From: JAJEFO01 sp009843725
GTDB lineage: Bacteria; Pseudomonadota; Alphaproteobacteria; Rhodobacterales; Rhodobacteraceae
NCBI GenBank assembly: GCA_965243215.1
Contig: CBDEUJ010000005.1
Coordinates: 744,001 to 808,000, forward strand
DNA: 64,000 nucleotides
Reading direction: 5' to 3'
The notes under the pieces were generated by a model. The model was given only the letters and a program-made list of their open reading frames with translations. It ran no database searches and was not told the DNA's origin. The translations under genes and the position numbers were made by a program. This document shows, one piece after another, positions 26,115 to 35,025 of this stretch. Position 1 is the first letter of the stretch. The number at the start of each line of letters is the position of its first letter.

Positions 26115-26899
26115 GAATCGAGCCGGCCACGCAGGGTCTCGATCACGTCATGCGCCGTCAGGTCCGCCCGAAGCGGGGTCACCGAGATGTATCCGTCAAG
26201 ATTCGCGGCCACATCCGTTCCAGGCTCCGTCCGCGTGTGCTGAGGGCCGCCCTTGACCCAGAGGAACATGCGGCCCGACGGCGAGCGGTGCGGCTCGATT
26301 CCGAATCTGGTTCCCTCGCGCCAGCCCTGGGACGTGACCCGGACGCCCCGGACAGCGGCTGCGGAATTCGGCGGGAAGTTGACATTGTAGAAGACCCGAT
26401 AGGATTCGTCCTCCCAGATCCCGTCCTTCAGGAGCTTTCGCACGGTCGCGGCCCCGTGCTCCAGGGCGGCTTCGAACGGGTTTTCCAGCTTGGCGCTTTC
26501 CGGTCCGAAGAACTGGCTGAGCGCGATCGCGGGAATGCCCTGCAGTGCCGCCTCGATGGCCGCTCCCAGGGTGCCGGAATAGAGGACGTTCTCGGCTGCA
26601 TTGTTGCCCCGGTTCACGCCCGAAAGCACGAGATCGGGCGGCGCATCCTTCATGACCTGATGAAGCCCCGCGAGAACGCAATCGGCCGGTGACCCTTCGG
26701 CGGCGAAGCATTGCGGGCCGAACTCGGACAGAAGCGTGGGATGCGTGTAGCTGATGCAATGTCCGACGCCCGACTGCTCGAATGCGGGCGCCACGGTCCA
26801 GACCTCGCCGTCCTCGCCGACGATTTCACGTGCGATTTCGTCCAGAACCCGGAGGCCCGGTGCATTGATGCCGTCGTCATTGGTTATGAGAATGCGCAT
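26111..26899 (-). CDS. surE: 5'/3'-nucleotidase SurE
   Basis: A 262-aa metal-dependent nucleoside monophosphate phosphatase linked to stationary-phase survival. The N-terminal metal site MRILITNDDGINAPGL (Asp 8 and Asp 9) is intact. The SurE core SGVNRGNNAAENVLYSGTLG (near residue 97) is present, as is a C-terminal PLRADLTAHDVIETL segment. It is the first gene of surE-pcm, with the NlpD-like gene downstream. Confidence 0.98.
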   Translation of the reverse strand: MRILITNDDGINAPGLRVLDEIAREIVGEDGEVWTVAPAFEQSGVGHCISYTHPTLLSEFGPQCFAAEGSPADCVLAGLHQVMKDAPPDLVLSGVNRGNNAAENVLYSGTLGAAIEAALQGIPAIALSQFFGPESAKLENPFEAALEHGAATVRKLLKDGIWEDESYRVFYNVNFPPNSAAAVRGVRVTSQGWREGTRFGIEPHRSPSGRMFLWVKGGPQHTRTEPGTDVAANLDGYISVTPLRADLTAHDVIETLRGRLDS

Positions 26900-27048
26900 G
26901 CCACTGCTTTAGGGGAGCGCGTCGCGCCGGACAAGGCGCGGCTGTCGCCCTTGCCGCCATGCGCCCGAATCTCCCGACAGGATCGGGTCCGCGGCAGGCG
27001 TTCCTGCCGGGCGAGGAGCGGAACGCGTCAGGGACATGTCCCGACCGG

Positions 27049-27693
27049 TCACCTTATGGCAGCCAGGATGCCGAGCGCGGCGGCACCGGGCGGGGTCAAG
27101 GCGCTCCTGTTCTCGCCCGGGAAGAACCTTGCCCGTGTCGCGGTCGGCATGGGCGGAGGCGAGAGGATCATGACGCGCGGACCTGTGCGTGCGGTTTCCG
27201 CAGCCCAGCATCTGGCAAGCGAGACCTGGGCCGCCTTCGTCGCGCCGTACGCGGAGAAGAACCGCTCGCCCGCGCGGGGATCGTCGAAGAAGACCGCCGT
27301 GCCGTCTTCGGCGGCCTCAAGGAGCGGGGCCAGGCAGGCGATCAGCGTGGCCGTTGCAGCGACATTGGTGTCCAGGGACTTCGCCAGGTCCTTGGGATCG
27401 AGATGTGCGGCGGGCGCCAGCGGCGCGACATGGACTGCCGCATGCACCCACAGATCGGCATGCCCCCATCGCTCCCGTATGCTGCGGCACACTGCCGCAC
27501 AGGCGTCGGAATCGGCCAGATCGACGGGCACAAGCGTCGCGCTTCCGCCTGCGGCGCGGATGCGGTCGTCGAGATCTTCGAGACCCCCGGACGTTCGTGC
27601 GATGGCTATGACGTGATGGTCCTTGGCCAACGCCTCGGCAAGTGCGGCCCCAAGCCCGCGGGAGGCTCCGGTTACAATGGCGACTTTGCTCAT
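27049..27693 (-). CDS. SDR-family NAD(P)-dependent oxidoreductase
   Basis: A 214-aa classical short-chain dehydrogenase. The N-terminal cofactor loop is TGASRGLG, and the active-site pair appears as YGATK near residue 152. The catalytic Ser position preceding it is replaced (TAVFFDDPRAGERFF), and the usual N-A-G motif reads VHAAV. The substrate is unknown, and activity should not be assumed. The start lies opposite a lytic transglycosylase gene, with which it shares a 110-base intergenic region. Confidence 0.88.
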   Translation of the reverse strand: MSKVAIVTGASRGLGAALAEALAKDHHVIAIARTSGGLEDLDDRIRAAGGSATLVPVDLADSDACAAVCRSIRERWGHADLWVHAAVHVAPLAPAAHLDPKDLAKSLDTNVAATATLIACLAPLLEAAEDGTAVFFDDPRAGERFFSAYGATKAAQVSLARCWAAETARTGPRVMILSPPPMPTATRARFFPGENRSALTPPGAAALGILAAIR

Positions 27694-27803
27694 TGTGACC
27701 CTTTTGCCACAGCATTTTGAATCGTCAATGCCTGCCCGTTGCCCGTATCGGGCCCCAAGGCTATGTTGCGACCTTCACGGCATGGAACCCTTGGGGGGAT
27801 TTC

Positions 27804-28406
27804 TTGCACCGACTTGCCTCAATAAGCAAAGCATTCCTTGCTTTGTGTCTGGCGCTGGCATTTCCCGTCGCAGCGGAGACGCCGGCGTCGGAGGACGGGG
27901 CGGGATTGTCCAAGCGCCAGGTTGCGACCTTGGAGTCATTTGCTGCGAAGCATATCAGTTCGCTTCGGCCGAGACTTCGGGACGCATGCACATCAGGAAG
28001 CCCGGAAGTGACAGCTCTGAAAGAGAGGCCCGTCGCGGATTCGCCGCAATTCCTGAGGGTCGCTTGCGAGCTGGCGTGGCGCCACGGCATCCCGGAAGAC
28101 GTGTTCCTTCGGCTGGTCATGAAAGAGTCCAGATGGGACGCGAACGCCCGTTCGAGCAGGGGGGCCATCGGATTGACGCAGCTCATGCCTGCAACCGCCA
28201 GGTCTCTTGGCATCAACCCCCGCGATCCGGTCCAGAACCTTGAGGGTGGCGCACGCTACCTGGCCGAACAGTATCGCGTCTTCGGGTCATGGCGGCTGGC
28301 GGTTGCCGCCTACAACGCCGGGCCTTACGCGGTGAAGAAATTTGGCGAAGTTCCTCCGTACCGCGAAACCCGGCGCTACGTGAGGGAAGTGCTCGGACAA
28401 GTCTGA
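27804..28406 (+). CDS. Lytic transglycosylase, SLT domain
   Basis: A 200-aa secreted muramidase-like enzyme that cuts glycan strands with 1,6-anhydro product formation. A signal peptide (LHRLASISKAFLALCLALAFPVAAE) precedes a linker and an SLT domain. The catalytic Glu is in VMKESRWDANARSSRGAIGLTQ, and the glycan-binding motifs are LMPATA and AYNAGPYAV. No ATG fits. TTG at 27804, preceded by GGGGGG, places the signal peptide at the N-terminus; a TTG at 27717 would add 29 residues. It is probably periplasmic. Confidence 0.9.
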   Translation: MHRLASISKAFLALCLALAFPVAAETPASEDGAGLSKRQVATLESFAAKHISSLRPRLRDACTSGSPEVTALKERPVADSPQFLRVACELAWRHGIPEDVFLRLVMKESRWDANARSSRGAIGLTQLMPATARSLGINPRDPVQNLEGGARYLAEQYRVFGSWRLAVAAYNAGPYAVKKFGEVPPYRETRRYVREVLGQV

Positions 28407-28571
28407 GTTCCGCGGCTCCGCGTCGCCCGGACTTTCCGATCGGGTCGGCAGAACGCGGAAAGAGAGCGCACCGAATCTCACGGAGCATCGGCGACGAACG
28501 GCCTCGGCGACAGGCGGCCGGTCCAGGCGTCGCGTCTTGCAAATCCTGCACGTTCTGGTTCAGTGAAACTC

Positions 28572-29285
28572 ATGGCACGGCAGACAAGCGGACGAGCGGA
28601 ACGCGACCTGAAAGTGCGCGTCACGACGGCCCGGCGACGGAAGCTGTCCTCCACCCGCTGGCTTGAGCGGCAACTGAACGACCCGTATGTGCACCGCGCG
28701 AAGGCGGAGGGCTATCGGGGGCGTGCGGCCTACAAGCTTATCGAAATCGACGACAAGCACCGGTTCCTGAAGCCGGGCGCGCGGGTGCTGGACCTCGGGT
28801 CTGCTCCGGGCGGCTGGTGCCAGGTTGCGGCAAGACGCGTGAATGCGCTCGGCGGACAGCGAGGCAAGCCGGTTGGACGAGTCACCGGCATCGACATGAA
28901 GGAGGTCGACCCGATTCCGGGAGCGGAAATCCACGTGCTGGACTTTCTGTCCGAAGGCGCGGACGACCGTGTCCGGGACTGGCTTGGCGGCAAGGCCGAC
29001 GTCGTGATGTCGGACATGGCGGCGAATTCGACCGGACACCGGCAGACCGACCAAGCAAGGATCATGGCACTCTGCGAAGCGGCGGCCGATCTAGCATTCG
29101 ACGTGCTCGACGAAGGCGGAACCTTTGTCGCCAAGGTGCTGGCCGGCGGGCCGGACTCCAGCCTGCAGGTGGTGCTGAAGCGGCGATTCGCCAAGGTCAT
29201 CAACATGAAGCCCCCGGCGAGCCGCGCGGATTCACGAGAGAAATTCGTTGTTGCAACGGGGTTTCGGGCCGAACGCGGCACATAG
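28572..29285 (+). CDS. rlmE: 23S rRNA (uridine(2552)-2'-O)-methyltransferase
   Basis: A 237-aa RrmJ/FtsJ-family enzyme that 2'-O-methylates U2552 in the A loop of 23S rRNA, a late 50S assembly step. The K-D-K-E catalytic tetrad is visible: Lys in GRAAYKLIEIDD, Asp in SDMAANSTGH, Lys in FVAKVLAGG and Glu near SREKFVVATGF. The SAM motif is LDLGSAPGGWCQVA. ATG at 28572 is preferred over a GTG three codons earlier. It is on the plus strand after the lytic transglycosylase, with 165 bases between. Confidence 0.96.
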   Translation: MARQTSGRAERDLKVRVTTARRRKLSSTRWLERQLNDPYVHRAKAEGYRGRAAYKLIEIDDKHRFLKPGARVLDLGSAPGGWCQVAARRVNALGGQRGKPVGRVTGIDMKEVDPIPGAEIHVLDFLSEGADDRVRDWLGGKADVVMSDMAANSTGHRQTDQARIMALCEAAADLAFDVLDEGGTFVAKVLAGGPDSSLQVVLKRRFAKVINMKPPASRADSREKFVVATGFRAERGT

Positions 29286-29863
29286 GAGCAGCCCCGCCGA
29301 CTCAGGCAGCCTGGGGCCGATCCGGACCAGGGTTTCTGCCTCCAGGACAAGGGCCTCGCGCGCGACTCCCGTGCAATTCCCAAGCTTGAATCATTTCTCC
29401 GCAATCTGGCTCCCGCGGCAGACACGGAATCCGGTTCGGGTACCGCTTCTCCATCAAGGAGACACGGTCTAAAGGAGCGGCGGCGCCCTTTCTCTTCGTC
29501 TCGGGTCAACCAACCGGCATCGGGCCACACTCCGGCACGTTCTGCCCGAACTTGGGCAGCCTGCCCTGCCGGTGACAAGAATGTCGCGCAGTGGGATGGG
29601 ACGGTTCCATCCTGTTCAAGCCCTTGACCTCGATTGACTCCGTCGTCGGTTTGGCAGGCAACGGAACCCATCGAGCAACCAACGGCCGATGATGCAATGC
29701 GACAGGGTCCGGCCATGCTGACCCGTGGCGTTTCCAAAGTCCTGACTGTTGGTGAAGACGTGGTCTTGCCTGCCTGGTGCCCTGCCTGTTGTGCATCAAT
29801 GGGAAACGTCGCGCGGTGGCGGGAAAGGACCGAAACGAACCCAAAGGGACCTGCCGCGCGCGG
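29286..29863. other. Region without a recognised gene
   Basis: About 580 bases between rlmE and a truncated kdsB copy. Open frames are short and have no recognisable domains on either strand. Confidence 0.5.
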
Positions 29864-29976
29864 TCCCGGTTGCCTCACCAAGTGTTTCGTGCAAGCGGTT
29901 CAGGAAGCGAGGGTCATTTGCGGAACGTCATCTTCATCCCGGCACGCTACCCATCCGTCCGTTTTCCGGGCAAGCC
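29864..29976 (+). repeat. 113-bp direct repeat, upstream copy
   Basis: Near-identical (2 differences) to 31675-31787, offset by 1811 bases. The stretch between the copies contains the fic gene on the opposite strand. Confidence 0.93.
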
Positions 29977-30036
29977 TCGAGCCATGCCCAATAGCGCAAA
30001 TGGCGATGTGCGGACACTGATCCGGACGATTTGGTG
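29864..30036 (+). pseudogene. Truncated kdsB copy (5' fragment)
   Basis: The first 113 bases match 31675-31787 with two mismatches. They comprise a 54-base leader and the first codons of kdsB from its TTG start (here 29918), giving MRNVIFIPARYPSVRFPGKP. Beyond 29976 similarity falls, although the protein still aligns (GDVRTLIRTIW against GNARPLIQRSW), and a stop ends it at 30036 after 38 codons. It is the remnant of a second or duplicated kdsB. Together with the full gene it flanks fic. Confidence 0.8.
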
Positions 30037-30245
30037 AGGCGCAACGCCGAGGACCGCAGCCTCGATCTCCTTGATCTGGTTTCCGGGTTCCTGGCCGGTG
30101 GCCGAGACGTGGGCGCGGACAGAGGTTCGGGACATGGGCCGCCCCTTCGTGAAATGGCAGTCGAAACTGCACGCGTGTTCCGTGGCGTTGCAAGCCGATT
30201 GTCGGAAGGCCTTTCCGGGCCTGTCCGCAACCGGTCCCTTTCGTC

Positions 30246-31433
30246 CTACACAGCCGAAACATTGGCGAGCGGTTCGGTGCCTTCGCTCAGGATCGCGAGG
30301 TAAGGACGATATCCAAAAACGCGGCCGCGACGTCGACCGGTGACTTCGTCGACGATGTCAAGGCGTTCCAGGTCTGCGAGCGCGGCATTGACGGTCGGGG
30401 CCGAGAGGGCAGTGCGTTCCACCAACTGGCTGGCAGTCAAATACGGGCTCTGCTGGAAATGGTCGTGAACGCGCAGTGCCGAACCGGCTCGATCGCTTTC
30501 TTGCGTGATGAGCTCCCGATCCGCCTTGAAGAGGTCAACTATACGCGTTCCGGCTTCAAAGGCCTGGCTGGCTGTTTCGGCAACACCGGCCAGGAAGAAC
30601 TCCAGCCACGCCTCCCAGGCACCGTTCTCCCTGACTTCCTGAAGCAGGCGATAGTAGTCAGCGCGGTTGGCCTTCAAGAACAGGCTCAGGTAGAGGAGCG
30701 GTTCGCGCAATACGCCCTCCGCGCAGAGGAACAGCGTTACGATCAGTCGGCCTATCCGACCGTTGCCGTCCAGGAATGGATGGATTGTCTCGAACTGAAC
30801 ATGGACAAGCCCGGCCTTGATCAAGGCTGGCAGCCGTGACGCCTCTTCGTGCACAAATCGCTCGAGGTCTCCAAGACATGCGTCCAACTCGGTTACGGGA
30901 GGTGGTACGAAAAGGGCGTTTCCTGGCCTGGTCCCTCCGATCCAGTTCTGCGAGCGTCGGAACTGGCCAGGGTTCTTTGTCTCGCCGCGACCACTTTGCA
31001 GAAGTCTGGCATGCATATCCCTGATGAGTCTGAGTGACAGAGGCAAGGCTTCCAGTCGTTCCAGCCCGTACATCATCGAATCGACATAGTTTGAAACCTC
31101 GCGAATGTCATCGATGGGCGCTCCGGCCTGCGCCTCGGCTTCGAAACGCAGCAGATCCGAGAGAGTCGATTGCGTCCCTTCGATCTGGGACGACAGAACC
31201 GCCTCCTTGCGGACGTACATATAGAGAAAGAGCTCCTGATGCGGCAGGAGCGTGATGAACCCGTCAAGGCGGCCCAAGGCACGCTCTGCCGAGCCAAGCG
31301 GTTCCATCAATGATAGAAGATCAATGGGAGGCGTCGGCGGCAACGGCGGCGGCACAAAGGCACGTACCGTTTCCCCCGCTGCAGCCGTTTCGACAAATCG
31401 TCCCAGTCTTTGGCGTTCGAAGTCCGTGTTCAT
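30246..31433 (-). CDS. Fic-family AMP-transferase with C-terminal winged helix
   Basis: A 395-aa class II Fic protein expected to AMPylate a target protein hydroxyl using ATP. The N-terminal inhibitory helix carries the motif SSQIEG (residues 81-86, S/T-x-x-x-E-G/N) that blocks the ATP site. The Fic motif is HPFLDGNGRIGR (residues 218-229) with catalytic His 218. A C-terminal winged helix-turn-helix (about residues 325-385, ASQLVERTALSAPTVNAALADLERLDIV) follows. A perfect palindrome lies 24 bases before its ATG, suggesting autoregulation. It is inserted between a kdsB fragment and intact kdsB, opposite in strand, which suggests lateral arrival. Confidence 0.93.
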   Translation of the reverse strand: MNTDFERQRLGRFVETAAAGETVRAFVPPPLPPTPPIDLLSLMEPLGSAERALGRLDGFITLLPHQELFLYMYVRKEAVLSSQIEGTQSTLSDLLRFEAEAQAGAPIDDIREVSNYVDSMMYGLERLEALPLSLRLIRDMHARLLQSGRGETKNPGQFRRSQNWIGGTRPGNALFVPPPVTELDACLGDLERFVHEEASRLPALIKAGLVHVQFETIHPFLDGNGRIGRLIVTLFLCAEGVLREPLLYLSLFLKANRADYYRLLQEVRENGAWEAWLEFFLAGVAETASQAFEAGTRIVDLFKADRELITQESDRAGSALRVHDHFQQSPYLTASQLVERTALSAPTVNAALADLERLDIVDEVTGRRRGRVFGYRPYLAILSEGTEPLANVSAV

Positions 31434-31456
31434 GCGCGGACCATGCAGCGGGCGCG

Positions 31457-31488
31457 CTATTTAAGCAATGCACGTTTGGCTTAAATAG
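31457..31488. promoter_or_regulatory. Candidate Fic operator, perfect 10-bp inverted repeat
   Basis: CTATTTAAGC, a 12-base spacer, then GCTTAAATAG, with no mismatch. It is AT-rich and begins 24 bases upstream of the fic ATG, where it would cover the promoter. The C-terminal winged helix of the Fic protein is the obvious candidate binder; this link is inferred. Confidence 0.75.
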
Positions 31489-31674
31489 GCATCCGTAACA
31501 GACAGGCCAACTTAAATTGCTGCTGCGACCGGCGGTCTCGATGATTCACGGATGCCGGAAAGTGCCGTCGAACCTTGGTTTCCATGTTGCAGTCAGCACA
31601 TGATGCCGGATCGGTTCCTGTGTGAGAGTTGGCACATTGCTGATTGGCTGTTCGGTCCGGATCGGCGTGCGCAA

Positions 31675-31787
31675 TCCCGGTTGCCTCACCAAGTGTTTCG
31701 TGCAAGCGGTTCAGAAAGCGAGGGTCATTTGCGGAACGTCATCTTCATCCCGGCACGCTACCCATCTGTCCGTTTTCCGGGCAAGCC
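31675..31787 (+). repeat. 113-bp direct repeat, downstream copy
   Basis: The matching copy of 29864-29976, covering the leader and first 19 codons or so of the intact kdsB. Confidence 0.93.
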
Positions 31788-32520
31788 ATTGGCATTGCTC
31801 AGAGGCGCAACCGGCAATGCCCGACCGCTGATCCAGAGGAGTTGGGAGGTGGCCTGCCAGGTTGCTGACATCAGCGCCGTATACGTCCTGACCGACGACC
31901 AGCGCATTGCCGATGCCGCGGAAGCGTTCGGAGCGGACGTGATGATCACGTCCGAGCGCCCGAGAAACGGGACGGAGCGTTGCGCGGAAGCCCTTCGGAT
32001 GCTGGATGATGAACCTGACGTCGTGATCAACCTCCAGGGCGACGCGCCGCTGACACCGCCGCACTATGTCGAGGCGCTGTCCGAAGCCATGAGAGACCTC
32101 GCGGTTCAAGTCGCAACGCCTGTCCTCAAGACGGAGAAAGATCATCTCGCCTCGCTCCGCGCAGACCGGGATGCCGGTCGGGTCGGCGCGACGACGGCCG
32201 TGTTCAGCCAGGGCGGCGACGCGCTTTACTTTTCGAAGGAAGTGCTGCCCTTTGGTGACCGGAACGGAAAGTCCGGCACGCAAACCTTTCACCATGTCGG
32301 CTGCTACGCCTATCGCCCCGAAGCGCTCAGACGATATGCCGGTCTGGCGGTTGGTGCGCTCGAAGCGGCGGAAGGCCTTGAACAACTGCGCTTCCTTGAA
32401 TTCGGAATTCCCGTTCGATGTGTCGAGGTCGAAGCGCGTGGGCGTGCCTTCTGGGAGTTGAACAATCCCTCGGATATACCTCTCATCGAGGAGATCATGC
32501 AGCGGGAGGGCATTGCATGA
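31729..32520 (+). CDS. kdsB: 3-deoxy-manno-octulosonate cytidylyltransferase
   Basis: A 263-aa enzyme that activates Kdo to CMP-Kdo for LPS core synthesis. The N-terminal nucleotide loop is FIPARYPSVRFPGKPL, and later motifs include SERPRNGTERCAEAL and NLQGDAPLTPPHYV. The last usually reads GDEP, so the Glu-to-Ala change marks a divergent subgroup. The start TTG (31729), with GAGGG 5 bases before it, gives the family N-terminus; the frame is open 59 codons further but has no family sequence there. Its stop overlaps the kdsA start. Its 5' end is duplicated upstream of fic. Confidence 0.92.
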   Translation: MRNVIFIPARYPSVRFPGKPLALLRGATGNARPLIQRSWEVACQVADISAVYVLTDDQRIADAAEAFGADVMITSERPRNGTERCAEALRMLDDEPDVVINLQGDAPLTPPHYVEALSEAMRDLAVQVATPVLKTEKDHLASLRADRDAGRVGATTAVFSQGGDALYFSKEVLPFGDRNGKSGTQTFHHVGCYAYRPEALRRYAGLAVGALEAAEGLEQLRFLEFGIPVRCVEVEARGRAFWELNNPSDIPLIEEIMQREGIA

Positions 32521-33335
32521 GAGAGGTCAGCGCGGGAAACGCGACTTTCGGCCACACGAGGCCGCTCGTCCTGATCGCGGGTCCCTGCCAGCTTGAAAGC
32601 CTTGAACATTCACGGATGTTGGCGGAGCGGCTCCTGGGACTCTGCCAGGACGTCGGAATCGACTATGTCTTCAAGGCAAGCTACGACAAGGCCAACCGGT
32701 CGGGCCTGAAGGGGCGGCGCGGACCGGGAATCGACGAGGGACTTTCGATCCTGAGCGCGATACGCGACGAGTTCGGCTGCCCGGCTCTGACCGATGTTCA
32801 CGAAACCGCGCACTGCGCACCCGCCGCCGAGGCAGTGGACATCCTGCAGGTCCCCGCCTTCCTTTGTCGCCAGACCGACCTTCTGCTGGCCGCCGGCGAG
32901 ACCGGCGCGGCCATCAACGTGAAGAAGGGGCAGTTCATGGCGCCTTGGAACGTCGGCAACATCGTCGAGAAGATCGAGTCCACCGGCAATGAACGGGTCA
33001 TTCTCACCGAACGCGGCGCGAGCTTTGGCTACAACATGCTGGTTTCGGACATGCGAAGCATTCCGATCATGGCGGAGACGGGGTGCCCGGTCGTCTTTGA
33101 CGCGACTCACTCCGTGCAATTGCCGGGCGGGCAAGGAGATTCGTCGGGCGGGCAGGCGGAGTTCGTGGGGCCGCTTGCGCGCGCTGCGGTGGCCGTCGGG
33201 GTTTCGGGAGTCTTCATCGAAACCCACGAGGAGCCGGCGCGGGCGCCCTCTGACGGACCGAACATGGTCCCGCTGGACGAGATGGGAACGCTCCTGCGGA
33301 AGCTGATCGAAATCGACCGACTGGTGAAACCATGA
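32517..33335 (+). CDS. kdsA: 3-deoxy-8-phosphooctulonate synthase
   Basis: A 272-aa TIM-barrel enzyme that condenses arabinose 5-phosphate with phosphoenolpyruvate to Kdo 8-phosphate. Motifs are LIAGPCQLES, FKASYDKANRSG, NVKKGQFMAPWN, FDATHSVQLPGG and ETHEEPARAPSDGPNMVPL. The Cys in GPCQLES, where E. coli has Asn, indicates the metal-dependent class. ATG overlaps the kdsB stop and its own stop overlaps the kdsD start (both ATGA), so the three genes are translated as a coupled set. Confidence 0.97.
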   Translation: MREVSAGNATFGHTRPLVLIAGPCQLESLEHSRMLAERLLGLCQDVGIDYVFKASYDKANRSGLKGRRGPGIDEGLSILSAIRDEFGCPALTDVHETAHCAPAAEAVDILQVPAFLCRQTDLLLAAGETGAAINVKKGQFMAPWNVGNIVEKIESTGNERVILTERGASFGYNMLVSDMRSIPIMAETGCPVVFDATHSVQLPGGQGDSSGGQAEFVGPLARAAVAVGVSGVFIETHEEPARAPSDGPNMVPLDEMGTLLRKLIEIDRLVKP

Positions 33336-34312
33336 CCGTGGAGCATTTCAGCAAGGCACTTCGCACCAATCTTGCCGGCCTGAACGCTCTGGCGGATGAC
33401 GTGAGTGGCATGGCCGGGGACATTGAGGCTGCACTTGATCTCGTCGAGAACATGAAGGGTCGCCTGATCGTTACCGGTCTCGGCAAGTCAGGACATGTCG
33501 GCGCGAAGCTTGCTGCGACCTTCGCTTCCACGGGAACGCCAGCCTATTTCCTGCATCCTTCCGAAGCGAGCCACGGGGACCTCGGCATGGTCCAGCCCGA
33601 GGACGTGATTCTCGCACTTTCCTGGTCCGGAGAAACGGCCGAGCTTTCCGACGTGCTGGCCTATGCGAAGCGTCGTCGCGTGCCCCTCGTCGCCCTGACC
33701 AGCGATGCGAGCGGGACGCTGGCCCGCGCCGCCACGGTGGCATTGGTGCTTCCCAAGGTCCGTGAGGCCTGTCCGCACAATCTGGCACCAACAACCTCGA
33801 CTCTTCTGCAACTGGCGGCCGGCGACGCCCTCGCAGTCGCACTGTTGCAGCGCAAGGGATTTGGCCCTGACAGCTTCCATGCATTTCATCCCGGAGGCTC
33901 GCTGGGATCCGCTCTCAGACGTATCGAAGAGATCATGCACCAGGCCGACAAGCTGCCACTCGTCGAATCCGGTGCGCCAGTGGTCGCGGCAATCAATGAA
34001 CTGTCAGCCCGGGGCTTCGGAATTGTGGGCATCACCGAAAGCGGGAAGCTTTTGGGCGTCATCACCGACGGCGACGTAAGGCGCTACCTGGAACGGATGG
34101 CCGGAAAGACGATGCAGGAAGCGCTCCACGATGCGCGGGCCGACGCCGTCATGACGGCGGACTCCGTCGCACTTTCGCCCGACACGATAGCGGGAGAGGC
34201 CTTGTCGGTACTGCAGGAGCGCCGGATTTCCGCTGCCTTCGTTCTGGACGAGGAACAGACTCCCCTTGGGCTGATCACGATCCTTCGGCTGCTCAATCGC
34301 GGCACCGCCTGA
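33332..34312 (+). CDS. kdsD: Arabinose-5-phosphate isomerase
   Basis: A 326-aa KpsF/GutQ-type isomerase converting ribulose 5-phosphate to arabinose 5-phosphate, the sugar input for KdsA. The SIS domain (residues 35-170) contains VTGLGKSGHVGAKLAATFASTGTPAYFLHPSEASHGDLGM. Two CBS domains follow (about 205-260 and 270-326, with GVITDGDVRRYLER). It is the third coupled gene of kdsB-kdsA-kdsD. No kdsC phosphatase is adjacent. Confidence 0.96.
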   Translation: MTVEHFSKALRTNLAGLNALADDVSGMAGDIEAALDLVENMKGRLIVTGLGKSGHVGAKLAATFASTGTPAYFLHPSEASHGDLGMVQPEDVILALSWSGETAELSDVLAYAKRRRVPLVALTSDASGTLARAATVALVLPKVREACPHNLAPTTSTLLQLAAGDALAVALLQRKGFGPDSFHAFHPGGSLGSALRRIEEIMHQADKLPLVESGAPVVAAINELSARGFGIVGITESGKLLGVITDGDVRRYLERMAGKTMQEALHDARADAVMTADSVALSPDTIAGEALSVLQERRISAAFVLDEEQTPLGLITILRLLNRGTA

Positions 34313-34484
34313 GGCGATGTCGCCGCCCGCACGTCTCTATGTTGCTCCACTTCCAGTATGAGCTGAAATCTGGTCAATTCCGGAACGAGCGCTGAGTCCG
34401 TGTGGAGGAAATTGCTCGATCGCGGGAAATTTCCACCTCCAGCATGTTGTCTGCAAACTGCATCCATTGCTCTATTGTCACATG

Positions 34485-34725
34485 GCAGCACCGCCCTTCT
34501 AGGTAGCTGGATGAAACATCATGGAGGATCAGGGTGTTCCCGCCCTTCAGATGCTGTTATGTCAGGCTCCCCTCGATCCGGGGCTGGCGCTCCAGCAGCC
34601 GTTCGAGCACGTCGAGCGTCTCGTTGCCGACGACAGGCCGAGCGCAAGCGCGACCTACAGGCTCGTTGACACGGTCCCGGGCGCCATCAACGGCATGTGC
34701 TCACGTTCCCTCCAAGTTTGGACCC
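34485..34725 (-). pseudogene. IS1634-like transposase fragment
   Basis: On the minus strand the stretch GNETLDVLERLLERQPRIEGSLT, a stop, then QHLKGGNTLILHDVSSSYLEGRCC matches the characteristic pre-catalytic region of IS1634-family DDE transposases (L-x-W-L-L-E-R-Q, LYDVSSSYLEG). An earlier piece, GGSKLG, is in another frame. A frameshift, an in-frame stop and loss of both ends show a dead fragment. The match is from memory of the family pattern. Confidence 0.6.
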
Positions 34726-35025
34726 GCCCTTGATCGCGCTTAGAGCGTGGCCTAAAAATTGGGCGGATTCCCCAAATGTGGCAGTTCCCTGCTGATCTCC
34801 ACACCAGACTGAAGAGCCACATGGCCTGGAACGAGACCTCTCAGGCGGCCATCTTGACCAAGAACAGGCGCATGAAAGAATACGGCGACCATCTGCAACC
34901 TCGAAAGAACCGGTGCTACAGCCTCATCGGCAAGAAAACCGCCAAACTTATCCGCATGACCCGCGACAGGAACGTGGCTGACACAAATGCGGCTCGGATA
35001 TTGATCGCAACGCTCACATGCATCG
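34726..35025. other. Region with one short unidentified frame
   Basis: About 300 bases before the GT25 gene. A plus-strand frame at 34776-35033 could encode 85 aa (MWQFPADLHTRLKSHMAWNE...) without a recognisable domain or ribosome site. It may be the 3' remnant of a lost gene. Confidence 0.35.
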
